A stretch of 9,902 nucleotides of DNA, from contig JBBRLA010000295.1 of assembly GCA_038231615.1 (NCBI GenBank), positions 1 to 9,902 on the forward strand. The letters run 5' to 3'. Source of the stretch: JBBRLA01 sp038231615. GTDB taxonomy: Bacteria; Myxococcota_A; Polyangia; Palsa-1104; JAEUJZ01. This document shows, piece by piece, positions 1 to 6,877 of the stretch (the first letter of the stretch is position 1; every line of letters starts with the position of its first letter). The position numbers were made by a program, and so were the translations under genes. The notes below the pieces were generated by a model. It did not search any database and was not told the origin of the DNA. It worked only from the letters and a program-made list of their open reading frames with translations.

Positions 1-2
1 AT

Positions 3-56
3 CGGGTGTCTGCCCCCGCCATCCACCTTACTCTCCCGTCGCTGATCGTCATTTGA
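3..56 (+). other. Likely upstream part of drmB, ending in an in-frame TGA
   Basis: Codons from position 3, in the same frame as the drmB ORF that starts at 66, read RVSAPAIHLTLPSLIVI and then TGA at 54-56. The stretch AIHLTLPSLIVI looks like the strand that precedes the first zinc-cysteine pair in DrmB/DUF1998 proteins. It sits just upstream of sequence that continues the same family. I infer that this is the same gene, cut by a nonsense change or a small indel. The short length limits confidence. The N-terminal part of drmB would lie left of the window. Confidence 0.45.
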
Positions 57-65
57 GCTGGTCCC

Positions 66-1322
66 ATGCTGGACGCGACCGTGGAAGAGAAGAACTTTCC
101 GTGCTCGGACCACCAGCCCTGGCTGAACCAGCGCGACCCCGAGGGCTGCAATCGCAAGCTCCGGCTGCTGGTGCGGACGGCCAGCAACAGCTACTTCGCC
201 CAGGTCGTCAGCTCCCTGGACATCCCCGAGCCGAAGAGCGCCCGCGATGCGGTGGAGTCGCACTGGAACGTGCTGGCGGCGGCGAACGCCGCCACCTTGC
301 CGGCCTTTCGGACGATTGCCCATATCGCCAAGGCGCTGGAGAGCTATACCGACAAGGAGGTCCTTTCTGCCGTCGAGGCCAAGCTGCAGAACAAGAAGAC
401 GGACCGGGTCCCGTTGCGGACGGCGGAGTTTCAGCAATTCATCTCCGCTCCGCCCGAGAAGGCCGGCGACTATCCCCCGACCGGATCGGAGTTCTTCATC
501 CGGGCAGCGCACCCCAAGGACGGCCTTCCCGAGGGAGTCGCCCGGGTCGTCCTGGCCCACCGGCTGCGCGAGGTGCGCGCCCAGACCGGGTTCACCCGCT
601 TCGAGGCGAGCACCCCGAACTTGCAGGGGGAGTATCCGGAGAACGACATCGGCGTGAAGGCGGCGCCGCTGGCGGCGCACGTGACCTGGCTGCCGGGGAT
701 CGAGATTCGCGGCGAGGGGATCTTCATCCAGCTCGACGAGGGCGCCGTGCGGAAGTGGGAGGAGCGGAAGGCGGTAAAGGACCGCGCCCGGGCGCTGGAG
801 CAGGGACACCGGCGCTGGCTGCATCGGCGCAGCGGGGGAGACGCGAGCAAGGAGGAGAAGCTGCCGCCCTTCTACGGCGGGCGCTATTACCTGCTTCATT
901 CGCTCTCGCACCTTTTGATCCAGGCGGTGTCGCTGAGCTGCGGCTACTCCGCCAGCGCCATCCGCGAGCGAATCTATTGCGAGGCGGGCACGGTCGGCCC
1001 GCCCATGGCGGCGATCCTCCTGTCCACCGGCACCAGCGGCACGGAGGGGACGCTGGGCGGCCTGCTCTTGCAAGGAAGAGCGCTGCGTGAGCACCTGGGC
1101 CGGGCCTACGACATGGGCGTCCTGTGCTCCAACGACCCGGTGTGCGCCGCCCACGATCCCGTGGCCGACCCGACCGGACGCAACCTGGAAGGGGCGGCCT
1201 GCCACGGCTGCGTCTTCATCGCCGAGCCCTCCTGCGAGCAGTTCAACAGCTTCCTGGATCGGGCACTGATCTTTCCCACCCTGGGGCATGAGGAGGTCGC
1301 CTTCTTCCGGGATCGGCCCTGA
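66..1322 (+). CDS. drmB: DISARM protein DrmB, DUF1998 domain (C-terminal two-thirds)
   Basis: DrmB is a core component of the DISARM anti-phage system and acts with the DrmA helicase; the two form a DNA-binding complex in the cytoplasm. Visible features: an RTASNSYFAQVVSSLDIPE segment (residues 38-56), typical of the central family region; LLHSLSHLLI (276-285), a DUF1998 hallmark; and a C-terminal cysteine cluster C354, C360, C379, C382 and C390 (the CHGC...SC pattern) that should bind zinc. The 418 residues visible are shorter than the roughly 600 usual for DrmB. The missing part is N-terminal, because the ORF begins mid-family. The ATG at 66 is only the first start after the in-frame TGA at 54-56 and lacks a convincing Shine-Dalgarno, so it may not be a natural start. 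The gene overlaps drmC by one base (TGATG). Family identity is strong; whether the protein is functional is uncertain. Confidence 0.82.
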   Translation: MLDATVEEKNFPCSDHQPWLNQRDPEGCNRKLRLLVRTASNSYFAQVVSSLDIPEPKSARDAVESHWNVLAAANAATLPAFRTIAHIAKALESYTDKEVLSAVEAKLQNKKTDRVPLRTAEFQQFISAPPEKAGDYPPTGSEFFIRAAHPKDGLPEGVARVVLAHRLREVRAQTGFTRFEASTPNLQGEYPENDIGVKAAPLAAHVTWLPGIEIRGEGIFIQLDEGAVRKWEERKAVKDRARALEQGHRRWLHRRSGGDASKEEKLPPFYGGRYYLLHSLSHLLIQAVSLSCGYSASAIRERIYCEAGTVGPPMAAILLSTGTSGTEGTLGGLLLQGRALREHLGRAYDMGVLCSNDPVCAAHDPVADPTGRNLEGAACHGCVFIAEPSCEQFNSFLDRALIFPTLGHEEVAFFRDRP

Positions 1323-2107
1323 TGGCGGAGCGCGTCGGCCTGGCGGCGATTCCGACCCGCGAGCTGGAGCGGCTTCTGGAGGAGGTTCGTCGAGGTTCCC
1401 TGACGCCGCCCCTGAGCAAGCCGGCGCTCGCTGCCGCGCAGCTCGGTCGACTGTGGGACCGCCTGAGCCGGTACGCACCCCTGGACGCGGCCGGGCTGAC
1501 CGCGGTCCTGGAGACGGCCCTTTCCGAGCGCGCCGCAGCGGCGGCGCCCTATGTCGAGTTGGTCTGGACCGGGCCGGAGGGGCGCAACGCCTGGTCGCGG
1601 CCCACTGCCCAGGTGGTGCGCGAACTCTTCGAGCGGGCCCGGAGCAGCGTGCTCCTGGCCGGCTACAGCTTCGACCATGGCCAGGAGATCCTGGAGCCGC
1701 TTCACGCCGCCATGCGCGACCGGAATGTCGCTGTCGACATGTACCTGCACATCGGACGCGCGCCCAGGAAAGAGACCGACCTGCAAAGGCACGCGGAGAA
1801 CGAGCTGGTGTCGTTTCTGGCCAGGAACTGGCCCTTCGGCCCCCCGCATCCCGTCTTGCACTACGACCCGCGTACGCTGCACCATCGATCCGTCGAGAGC
1901 CTCCACGCCAAGTGTATTGTCATCGACGAGCGGTTGACGCTCATCGGTTCGGCGAACTTCACCGATCGAGGGCAGTCCCGCAATATCGAGGTGGGCGCGG
2001 AGATCGAGGACGCGTCCTTCGCACGGGCGCTCATCAACCAGTGGAAGAGCGCGACCGCGGCGGGGGTGTTCGTGGAGTGGAAGGGGGACTTCGTGGCGGA
2101 GGAATAG
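1322..2107 (+). CDS. drmC: DISARM protein DrmC, phospholipase-D-like
   Basis: This is a 261-residue protein with one PLD/HKD motif. H195, K197 and D202 form HxK(x)4D in the segment SLHAKCIVID, followed by GSANFTDRG (209-217), where the GSxN element is typical of the superfamily. An earlier GYSFDHG (114-120) is the usual first strand of the PLD-like fold. A single HKD in a short protein implies dimerisation if it is catalytic. Residues 1-70 are helical and charged, as in other DrmC proteins. The start ATG overlaps the drmB stop, indicating translational coupling. A DUF1998 gene followed by a PLD gene is the conserved drmB-drmC order of DISARM. DrmC has been reported as less essential than DrmA and DrmB in some systems, and its exact role is unsettled. 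The frame is intact with no missing key residue. No further DISARM gene follows on this strand. Confidence 0.87.
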   Translation: MAERVGLAAIPTRELERLLEEVRRGSLTPPLSKPALAAAQLGRLWDRLSRYAPLDAAGLTAVLETALSERAAAAAPYVELVWTGPEGRNAWSRPTAQVVRELFERARSSVLLAGYSFDHGQEILEPLHAAMRDRNVAVDMYLHIGRAPRKETDLQRHAENELVSFLARNWPFGPPHPVLHYDPRTLHHRSVESLHAKCIVIDERLTLIGSANFTDRGQSRNIEVGAEIEDASFARALINQWKSATAAGVFVEWKGDFVAEE

Positions 2108-2110
2108 GGG

Positions 2111-2131
2111 GCGGACGTCTCGAACGTCCGC
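2111..2131. terminator. Perfect 8-bp hairpin after drmC
   Basis: GCGGACGT (2111-2118) and ACGTCCGC (2124-2131) are exact reverse complements around a 5-base loop, starting 3 bases after the drmC stop. No T-tract follows on either strand, so it is not a canonical rho-independent terminator. A second, weaker stem (GAGGGT 2142-2147 with ACCCTC 2158-2163) lies just beyond. Because the flanking genes converge here, one or both hairpins may mark transcript 3' ends. The structure is seen; the function is inferred. Confidence 0.35.
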
Positions 2132-2222
2132 GGGCCTGCAAGAGGGTACCTCCAGCGACCCTCGCCAGCGACGGTATTACCCGCGCAAGCTCGGGCCGCT
2201 GCCACTACACCAAAGCGCGGCC

Positions 2223-3260
2223 TTACTCGGGCAGCGGAATCGGCGGCTCGGCGATCTTCAGCAGTTGCTTGCCCTGGTTCTTGCCGCCAAAGAGGCGCAA
2301 CATCGTCTTGGGGGCGTTCTCTAGGCCCTCCTGGATGTCTTCCTGGTGCTTGATGCGCCCTTGCAGCACCCAGCCCAGCATCGACTGCTCGCCCTCATGG
2401 AAGCGCTCGATGTAGTCGATGACGATGAAGCCCTCCATCCTGCCGCGCCGGATCACCAGATTCAGGTAGTTCTTCGGCCCCGGCGGCGCCTGCTCCTGGT
2501 TGTAGGCCGAAATGCCCCCGCAAAGGACCACGCGCCCCTTGTTCGCCAAAAGGCCGATCGCCGCTTCCAGGATCTCCCCGCCGACGTTGTCGAAGAAGAT
2601 GTTGATGCCGTTGGGGCAGAGTTCCTTGAGGCGTTCTTCCACCGACTCGGTTTTGTAGTCGATGGCGGCCTCGAAGCCGGCGACCTCGGTCAGCCAGCGG
2701 CACTTGTCCTTGCCCCCGGCGATGCCGATGGCCCGGCAGCCCTTGATCTTGGCGAGCTGCCCCACCACCGACCCGGTAGCCCCGGCGGCGCCGGAGATCA
2801 CCACGGTCTCCCCGGGGATCGGACGGCCCACGTCAAGCAGCCCGAAGTAGGCGGTCAGGCCGGTCAGGCCGCACACGCCCAGGAAGAGCGTCGGCGGCAT
2901 GCCCTGGGGCAGCTTGCCCAGGACCAGCGGCCCGCCCGGCTTCACCGCCGCGTAGTCCTGCCATCCGAAGGTCCCCTGCACCAGGTCGCCCACCGCGAAG
3001 TCGGGGAGCTTGGACTCGATCACCTGCCCGACGGAACCTGCCCGCATCACTTCGCCCAGGCCGACGGGGGGGACGTAGCTTGGGCGATCGTCCATCCAGC
3101 CGCGCTGCGCCGGGTCAAAAGAGAGATAGAGATTGCGTACGAGGACCTGCCCCTCTTCTATCGTGGGGACCGGCACCTCGTGGAACGAGAAGTCACTCTC
3201 TTTCACCATGCCCTTCGGCCGCGCCGCGAGGCGCCACTGGCGGTTGATCTGGTTCTTCAT
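2223..3260 (-). CDS. NADP-dependent oxidoreductase, CurA / prostaglandin reductase-like (MDR superfamily)
   Basis: This is a 345-residue zinc-independent medium-chain reductase of the leukotriene B4 12-hydroxydehydrogenase/curcumin reductase group, the same length as E. coli CurA (YncB). These cytosolic enzymes use NADPH to reduce the double bond of alpha,beta-unsaturated ketones and aldehydes. Visible features: the N-terminal NRQWRLAARPKG; LSFDPAQRGWM (46-56); GWQDYAAV (99-106); the Rossmann loop GAAGATG (157-163); AGGKDKC (181-187), expected to contact the NADP phosphate; and FDNVGG (223-228). The zinc-binding cysteines of classical alcohol dehydrogenases are absent, as expected. The start ATG has an AAGGTGAGG ribosome binding site within 3261-3270. 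The gene lies 25 bp downstream of the SGNH lipoprotein gene on the same strand and is probably cotranscribed with it. The true substrate cannot be read from sequence; detoxification of reactive carbonyls is the usual proposal. Confidence 0.93.
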   Translation of the reverse strand: MKNQINRQWRLAARPKGMVKESDFSFHEVPVPTIEEGQVLVRNLYLSFDPAQRGWMDDRPSYVPPVGLGEVMRAGSVGQVIESKLPDFAVGDLVQGTFGWQDYAAVKPGGPLVLGKLPQGMPPTLFLGVCGLTGLTAYFGLLDVGRPIPGETVVISGAAGATGSVVGQLAKIKGCRAIGIAGGKDKCRWLTEVAGFEAAIDYKTESVEERLKELCPNGINIFFDNVGGEILEAAIGLLANKGRVVLCGGISAYNQEQAPPGPKNYLNLVIRRGRMEGFIVIDYIERFHEGEQSMLGWVLQGRIKHQEDIQEGLENAPKTMLRLFGGKNQGKQLLKIAEPPIPLPE

Positions 3261-3285
3261 GCCTCACCTTGTGTTTGGTTGGAGT

Positions 3286-4872
3286 TCACGGAACGGCGAT
3301 TTCGAACTGTATCAGGTAGTTGTGCTGGTCGTGATGGAAGGAAAGCTCCACCATGCCACTGTTTCCCTGGAAGGGCTGCGAGAGTGTAAGGGCGCTGTCG
3401 CTTTGCTTGCTGGCGATAAGGGTCCCCGCGGCGACGCCGGTACCTTCGACCCCGTCCCACTGACTGCGGGCGGAAAGGGCGTTCGGACAGGTCACAGCGG
3501 TCGCCCTCTGGGTCACCGCGCAGGTAAGCTTCTGGGCATCCACCCCGGCGAACGTGTCGGAGTCGCGGAGCTGCCCGCGGCGTCCGTTGCCGGTGCCCCC
3601 CTGGTAGCCGTCGGCGTCGGAGGTCATGGCGTAGCGCACGACAAGGCCGGTGCCGGTCGGCGCCTTGGCCAGGTGGATCTCGACGGACTGTTTGTCGTTC
3701 TGGCTGACGATCTTCACCGAGTCGATGGCCAGCGGGCCCTTGGAATCGCTGACCTCGAAGCCGCGGCCGTTCTTCCACTCGACGTGGACGGTCTGGTGGG
3801 GCGGGGTGATGTTCTCGTCCCAGGAAAGGGGCGGTACCGGCACGTCCATCGGCACGGCGATCACCGCGCCGGCCAGGGTGGCGCCGCTCTGCGACGGCTG
3901 AAGGGGCTTCCACGGCTGGCCGCGCACCACGGCCTGGTAGTACACTTGGGCGTACTTTTCGCCCAGGCGGATGTAGTTGGCCGCGTCGAAGTGCACGTGG
4001 TCGTCGGCGTAGTGGTACTGGTACTTGGGGCCGACGCAGAGGATCTGCCCCGGGTGGTCCACCGAAAGGCGCCACTCGGCCTGGGTCGAGAGCGACGGGA
4101 TCTGCGTGTTGGGGAAGGTGCTCTGCTGCGACAGGAGGATGGGGACGTCCTCTTTCTGCCCGGTGATCGCCTTGAGGTCGGCGTTGTAGTCCTGGAACAG
4201 CTGGTAGACCTGCTTTTCGTAGGTGGCGTTGTCGGTGTCGGACTCGCCGTGGGTCAGGATGACGGCCCCGACGGCGAAGGTCTTTCCGGCGGCGTTGGCC
4301 ATCTTCTTGAAGGTGCGGGTCTCGGACAGGGTGCCGGGGTAGGCGCGCTTGCCGCCGGCCTTGTCGATGTCGATGATGGGGTGCCCGGACCAGCCGACCA
4401 CGGTGTGCAGGCTGACGTAGTCCTTGCCTGAGTTGGTCATCGATATGGCGGTAATCTGGTTGGCCATGGAAGTGTGTGGGGTCTCGCCGGCGATGTTGCC
4501 CGGGTACTGACCATCGGTATAGCCCGGGAGGGGCGGGCGAATCAGCTCGACCAGGGGGACCAGCGAAAGTACGCCGCCGCCGTCGAGAGGATACTTGGGG
4601 TCGGGGCCGGTGTCGAGGAGCTTCAGGTTGTGGTAGGGCTGCTGGACGCTGAGGACCGGGTTGCCGTCGGCGCCCACCGATAGGCTTTGCCCGGTGCCGA
4701 TGATCTGCACCCAGTCGGTACGCCGCTCCGGCGGGGCCAGATCGGGATCGCCGACGAACATGTCGCCTCTACTACCCAGATCGCCCAGATCGCCCAGGTC
4801 GGGATTCCCCTCGCCCGACGAGCCACAGGCGAGGAGCAGGGTACAGGCGATTGTGGTGGGCAAGTGCTTCAT
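3286..4872 (-). CDS. Secreted lipoprotein with SGNH / sialate O-acetylesterase-like domain
   Basis: This 528-residue protein begins MKHLPTTIACTLLLACGSS, a short signal peptide with lipobox LLAC. Cys16 should be lipidated and the protein anchored in a membrane on the outer side. A D/G/L-rich linker follows (about residues 22-50). The catalytic region resembles SGNH hydrolases of the sialate O-acetylesterase (SASA) type: IIGTGQS with nucleophile candidate Ser63, HGESD (208-212, block III-like), and DDHVHFD with Asp291 and His294 as the DxxH pair. The C-terminal 200 or so residues look like beta-sandwich material without a recognised motif. I prefer the ATG at 4870-4872 because AAGAGGAG lies just upstream; a start 21 bases earlier would spoil the signal peptide. 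The likely role is hydrolysis of acyl or acetyl esters on extracellular glycans; the substrate is unknown. The CurA-like gene follows 25 bp downstream. The aldehyde dehydrogenase gene is divergent, 93 bp away. Confidence 0.8.
   Translation of the reverse strand: MKHLPTTIACTLLLACGSSGEGNPDLGDLGDLGSRGDMFVGDPDLAPPERRTDWVQIIGTGQSLSVGADGNPVLSVQQPYHNLKLLDTGPDPKYPLDGGGVLSLVPLVELIRPPLPGYTDGQYPGNIAGETPHTSMANQITAISMTNSGKDYVSLHTVVGWSGHPIIDIDKAGGKRAYPGTLSETRTFKKMANAAGKTFAVGAVILTHGESDTDNATYEKQVYQLFQDYNADLKAITGQKEDVPILLSQQSTFPNTQIPSLSTQAEWRLSVDHPGQILCVGPKYQYHYADDHVHFDAANYIRLGEKYAQVYYQAVVRGQPWKPLQPSQSGATLAGAVIAVPMDVPVPPLSWDENITPPHQTVHVEWKNGRGFEVSDSKGPLAIDSVKIVSQNDKQSVEIHLAKAPTGTGLVVRYAMTSDADGYQGGTGNGRRGQLRDSDTFAGVDAQKLTCAVTQRATAVTCPNALSARSQWDGVEGTGVAAGTLIASKQSDSALTLSQPFQGNSGMVELSFHHDQHNYLIQFEIAVP
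4775..4801. repeat. Three 9-bp tandem units in the lipoprotein linker
   Basis: CCCAGATCG occurs at 4775-4783 and 4784-4792, followed by the variant CCCAGGTCG at 4793-4801. On the coding (minus) strand this gives Asp-Leu-Gly three times, directly after the lipidation site. A change of copy number would keep the frame and alter only the length of the flexible linker. Confidence 0.85.
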
Positions 4873-4965
4873 CTGGTTCTCCTCTTGATCCAAGCGAGCA
4901 GGTCTCAGGAACGTGAGGCCGCGACATGGTACCCCTTCGCGGGCTTCTGGCGTAGCATTCTCCGC

Positions 4966-6777
4966 ATGAGCGAGAATGCAGCCCCGACCTCAGCCGCAAA
5001 TCCTGGGAAACCTGCTAACTCTGGGCCCCTGGGTCACCTCCAGATGACCGGCAACCTGGGCAGCATCACCCCGACCACCGAGAGCGAGCTTTTGCAGGCG
5101 GTGAAGACGGTGCGCGATCACGCCGCCGGGTTCGCCGGGCTCCCGGTCAAAGGGCGCATCGAGCTTTTGCGGGCGACGCTTCATGGGGTGCACCGGGTGG
5201 CCTCGCGCTGGGTTGCGGCGGCCTGCAAGGCCAAGGGTATTGATGAAGGTTCGCCCCTTTCGGGGGAAGAGTGGCTGGCGGGTCCGGTGATCACCCTCCG
5301 CGGCCTGCGGACGCTGATCGACTCACTGGAGGAGATCGCCGCCCATGGGCGGCCGAAGCTGGGGGCGTCGGCACAGCGCCGGTCGGATGGGCGCCTGGCG
5401 GTGCAGACCTTCCCGACGAGCACGCTGGACGCGGCCCTGTTCAGCGGGTTCACCTGCCATACCTTCCTGGAAGCGGGGCTTGATGAGGAGGGCGCGCGGG
5501 CCCGGCAGGCGGAGTTTTACCAGAGGGGCGAGGAGGGCCAGGCCAAGGAGGGGCGGGTGTCGGTGATCCTGGGGGCGGGGAACGTGGCCAGCATCCCGCC
5601 GCTGGACACGGTGTACAAGATGTTTGTCGAGGGGTTTGGGGCGATCCTGAAGATGAACCCGGTGAACGAGTACCTGGGTCCGTTTTTGGCCGAGGCGATG
5701 GCCCCGCTGATCCAGGCGGGCTACCTGCGGATCGTCTATGGAGGGGGGGAGGTCGGCGGGATGCTGGTGAAGCACCCCCTGGTGGACGACGTACACATCA
5801 CCGGGTCGGACGTGACCCACGACCTGATCGTCTGGGGGCCGCCGGGGCCGGAGCGGGAGCGGCGCAAGCGCGAAAACGACCCGCTGCTGAAGAAGACCAT
5901 CTCGTCGGAGCTGGGCAACGTCAGCCCCATCGTCATCGTGCCGCTGCCCTACAGCCAGAAGGAGCTGTGGTTTCAGGCGCGGAACGCGGCCTCGATGGTG
6001 CAGAACAACGGGTCCTTCAACTGCAATGCCGGGAAAGTGCTGGTGACCAGCGCCGGGTGGCCCCAGCGTCAGGCGTTCATGGACCTTCTGCGCAAGGCGC
6101 TTTCAGCGATGCCGCTGCGCACGGCGTACTACCCGGGGGCGCAGGGGCGCTACGACAGCTTGCTGGCCGGTCGGGAACGGGTGGAGCGATTCGGGACGCC
6201 GCAGCCGGGGAAAGGCGAATTGAGCTGGGCGCTGGTGCCGGACCTGCCCTCGTCGGATGCGGAGGAGCGGCTGTTCCAGGTGGAGCCCTTCTGCGGCATC
6301 CTCTCGGAGACGGCGCTGCCCGAAGTGGACCCGGCGACGTTCCTGGACGCGGCGACCCGTTTCTGCAACGACCGCCTGTGGGGGACGCTGAACGCCTGCA
6401 TCATCATGCCGCAGAAGCGGGCCGACGGGGCGCTGTCTCAGGCGCTGGACCGGTCGATCCAGGCGCTGCGCTATGGCAGCGTAGCGGTCAACCACTGGCC
6501 GGCGCTGGTCTACGGGTTTACCACTCCCCCCTGGGGCGGGCACCCAAGCGCTACGCTCGCTAACATCCAGAGCGGCCTGGGCTGGGTGCACAACAGCTTC
6601 ATGCTGAGCGGCATCGAGAAGAGCGTGGTGGTGGGGCCGATCACCGTGTCGCCAAAGCCGGCGTGGTTCTTCGACAACAAGAAGACCCACCAGATCGGGC
6701 GGCGCATGGTGGACATGGAGGCCGCGCCAAGCTGGCTGAAGCTGCCGGGGATGGTGGGCAACGCGCTGCTCGGCTAG
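4966..6777 (+). CDS. Atypical aldehyde dehydrogenase superfamily protein
   Basis: This 603-residue protein is longer than the usual 480-500 of the superfamily. ALDH landmarks can be aligned by eye: VSVILGAGNVAS (198-209); AILKMNP (226-232) in place of the KPSE cofactor lysine segment; VHITGSDVTHDLIVWG (276-291) for the NAD-binding G-S turn; ELGN (315-318) holding the general-base Glu315; and FNCNAGKVLV (351-360) with nucleophile Cys353. All the core catalytic positions appear present, so an NAD(P)-dependent aldehyde oxidation is likely, but the surrounding motifs diverge strongly from the well-studied families. The extra length is mainly about 145 N-terminal residues and an insert near 290-305 (PGPERERRKREN). 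I chose the ATG at 4966, although no clear Shine-Dalgarno precedes it. The open frame extends upstream to 4687, but that part is antisense to the lipoprotein gene. A second candidate start is 5044. It is transcribed divergently from the lipoprotein/oxidoreductase pair, so 4873-4965 must hold the promoters of both; I recognise no clear -10/-35 there. Confidence 0.8.
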   Translation: MSENAAPTSAANPGKPANSGPLGHLQMTGNLGSITPTTESELLQAVKTVRDHAAGFAGLPVKGRIELLRATLHGVHRVASRWVAAACKAKGIDEGSPLSGEEWLAGPVITLRGLRTLIDSLEEIAAHGRPKLGASAQRRSDGRLAVQTFPTSTLDAALFSGFTCHTFLEAGLDEEGARARQAEFYQRGEEGQAKEGRVSVILGAGNVASIPPLDTVYKMFVEGFGAILKMNPVNEYLGPFLAEAMAPLIQAGYLRIVYGGGEVGGMLVKHPLVDDVHITGSDVTHDLIVWGPPGPERERRKRENDPLLKKTISSELGNVSPIVIVPLPYSQKELWFQARNAASMVQNNGSFNCNAGKVLVTSAGWPQRQAFMDLLRKALSAMPLRTAYYPGAQGRYDSLLAGRERVERFGTPQPGKGELSWALVPDLPSSDAEERLFQVEPFCGILSETALPEVDPATFLDAATRFCNDRLWGTLNACIIMPQKRADGALSQALDRSIQALRYGSVAVNHWPALVYGFTTPPWGGHPSATLANIQSGLGWVHNSFMLSGIEKSVVVGPITVSPKPAWFFDNKKTHQIGRRMVDMEAAPSWLKLPGMVGNALLG

Positions 6778-6840
6778 GTACCTCCACTTATCCAACGAGG
6801 AAAATTTTCAAGATTCCATAGACTTGTGCCAGCCAAATAG

Positions 6841-6864
6841 TTAAGGTAATGAATATTATCTTAA
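6841..6864. promoter_or_regulatory. Near-perfect palindrome, candidate operator
   Basis: TTAAGGTAAT (6841-6850) and ATTATCTTAA (6855-6864) are reverse complements with one mismatch, separated by GAAT. The palindrome ends two bases before the GGAG ribosome binding site (6867-6870) of the downstream broken gene. TATTAT at 6854-6859 resembles a -10 element and lies inside the palindrome. The position suits a repressor operator or a translation-blocking hairpin. The symmetry is observed; the regulatory role is inferred. Confidence 0.45.
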
Positions 6865-6877
6865 TCGGAGTAAGGCC

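Noticed and set aside
53..1090. Long plus-strand frame overlapping drmB
   Set aside because: It is a shadow frame, rich in Arg, Gly and Pro; the frame at 66-1322 matches DrmB with ordered motifs.
2165..2222. tRNA-like string on the minus strand (TGGTGTAGTGGCAGC resembles a D-arm)
   Set aside because: No matching acceptor stem, no anticodon stem-loop of correct size and no TTC-arm could be paired.
2346..3389. 347-codon plus-strand frame antisense to the oxidoreductase gene
   Set aside because: It is a typical high-GC antisense shadow; the minus strand gives a full-length MDR reductase.
3133..4431. 432-codon plus-strand frame antisense to the lipoprotein gene
   Set aside because: Its product is Val/Gly/Asp-rich without motifs, and the minus strand carries a lipobox, SGNH blocks and a ribosome binding site.
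4687..4965. N-terminal extension of the aldehyde dehydrogenase frame
   Set aside because: It overlaps the signal peptide and linker of the divergent lipoprotein gene on the opposite strand, and its translation is not ALDH-like.
6776..6787. GGTACCTCCA shared with position 2145, as a possible attachment site pair
   Set aside because: Only ten bases are shared, with no integrase, tRNA or further flanking similarity; likely chance.
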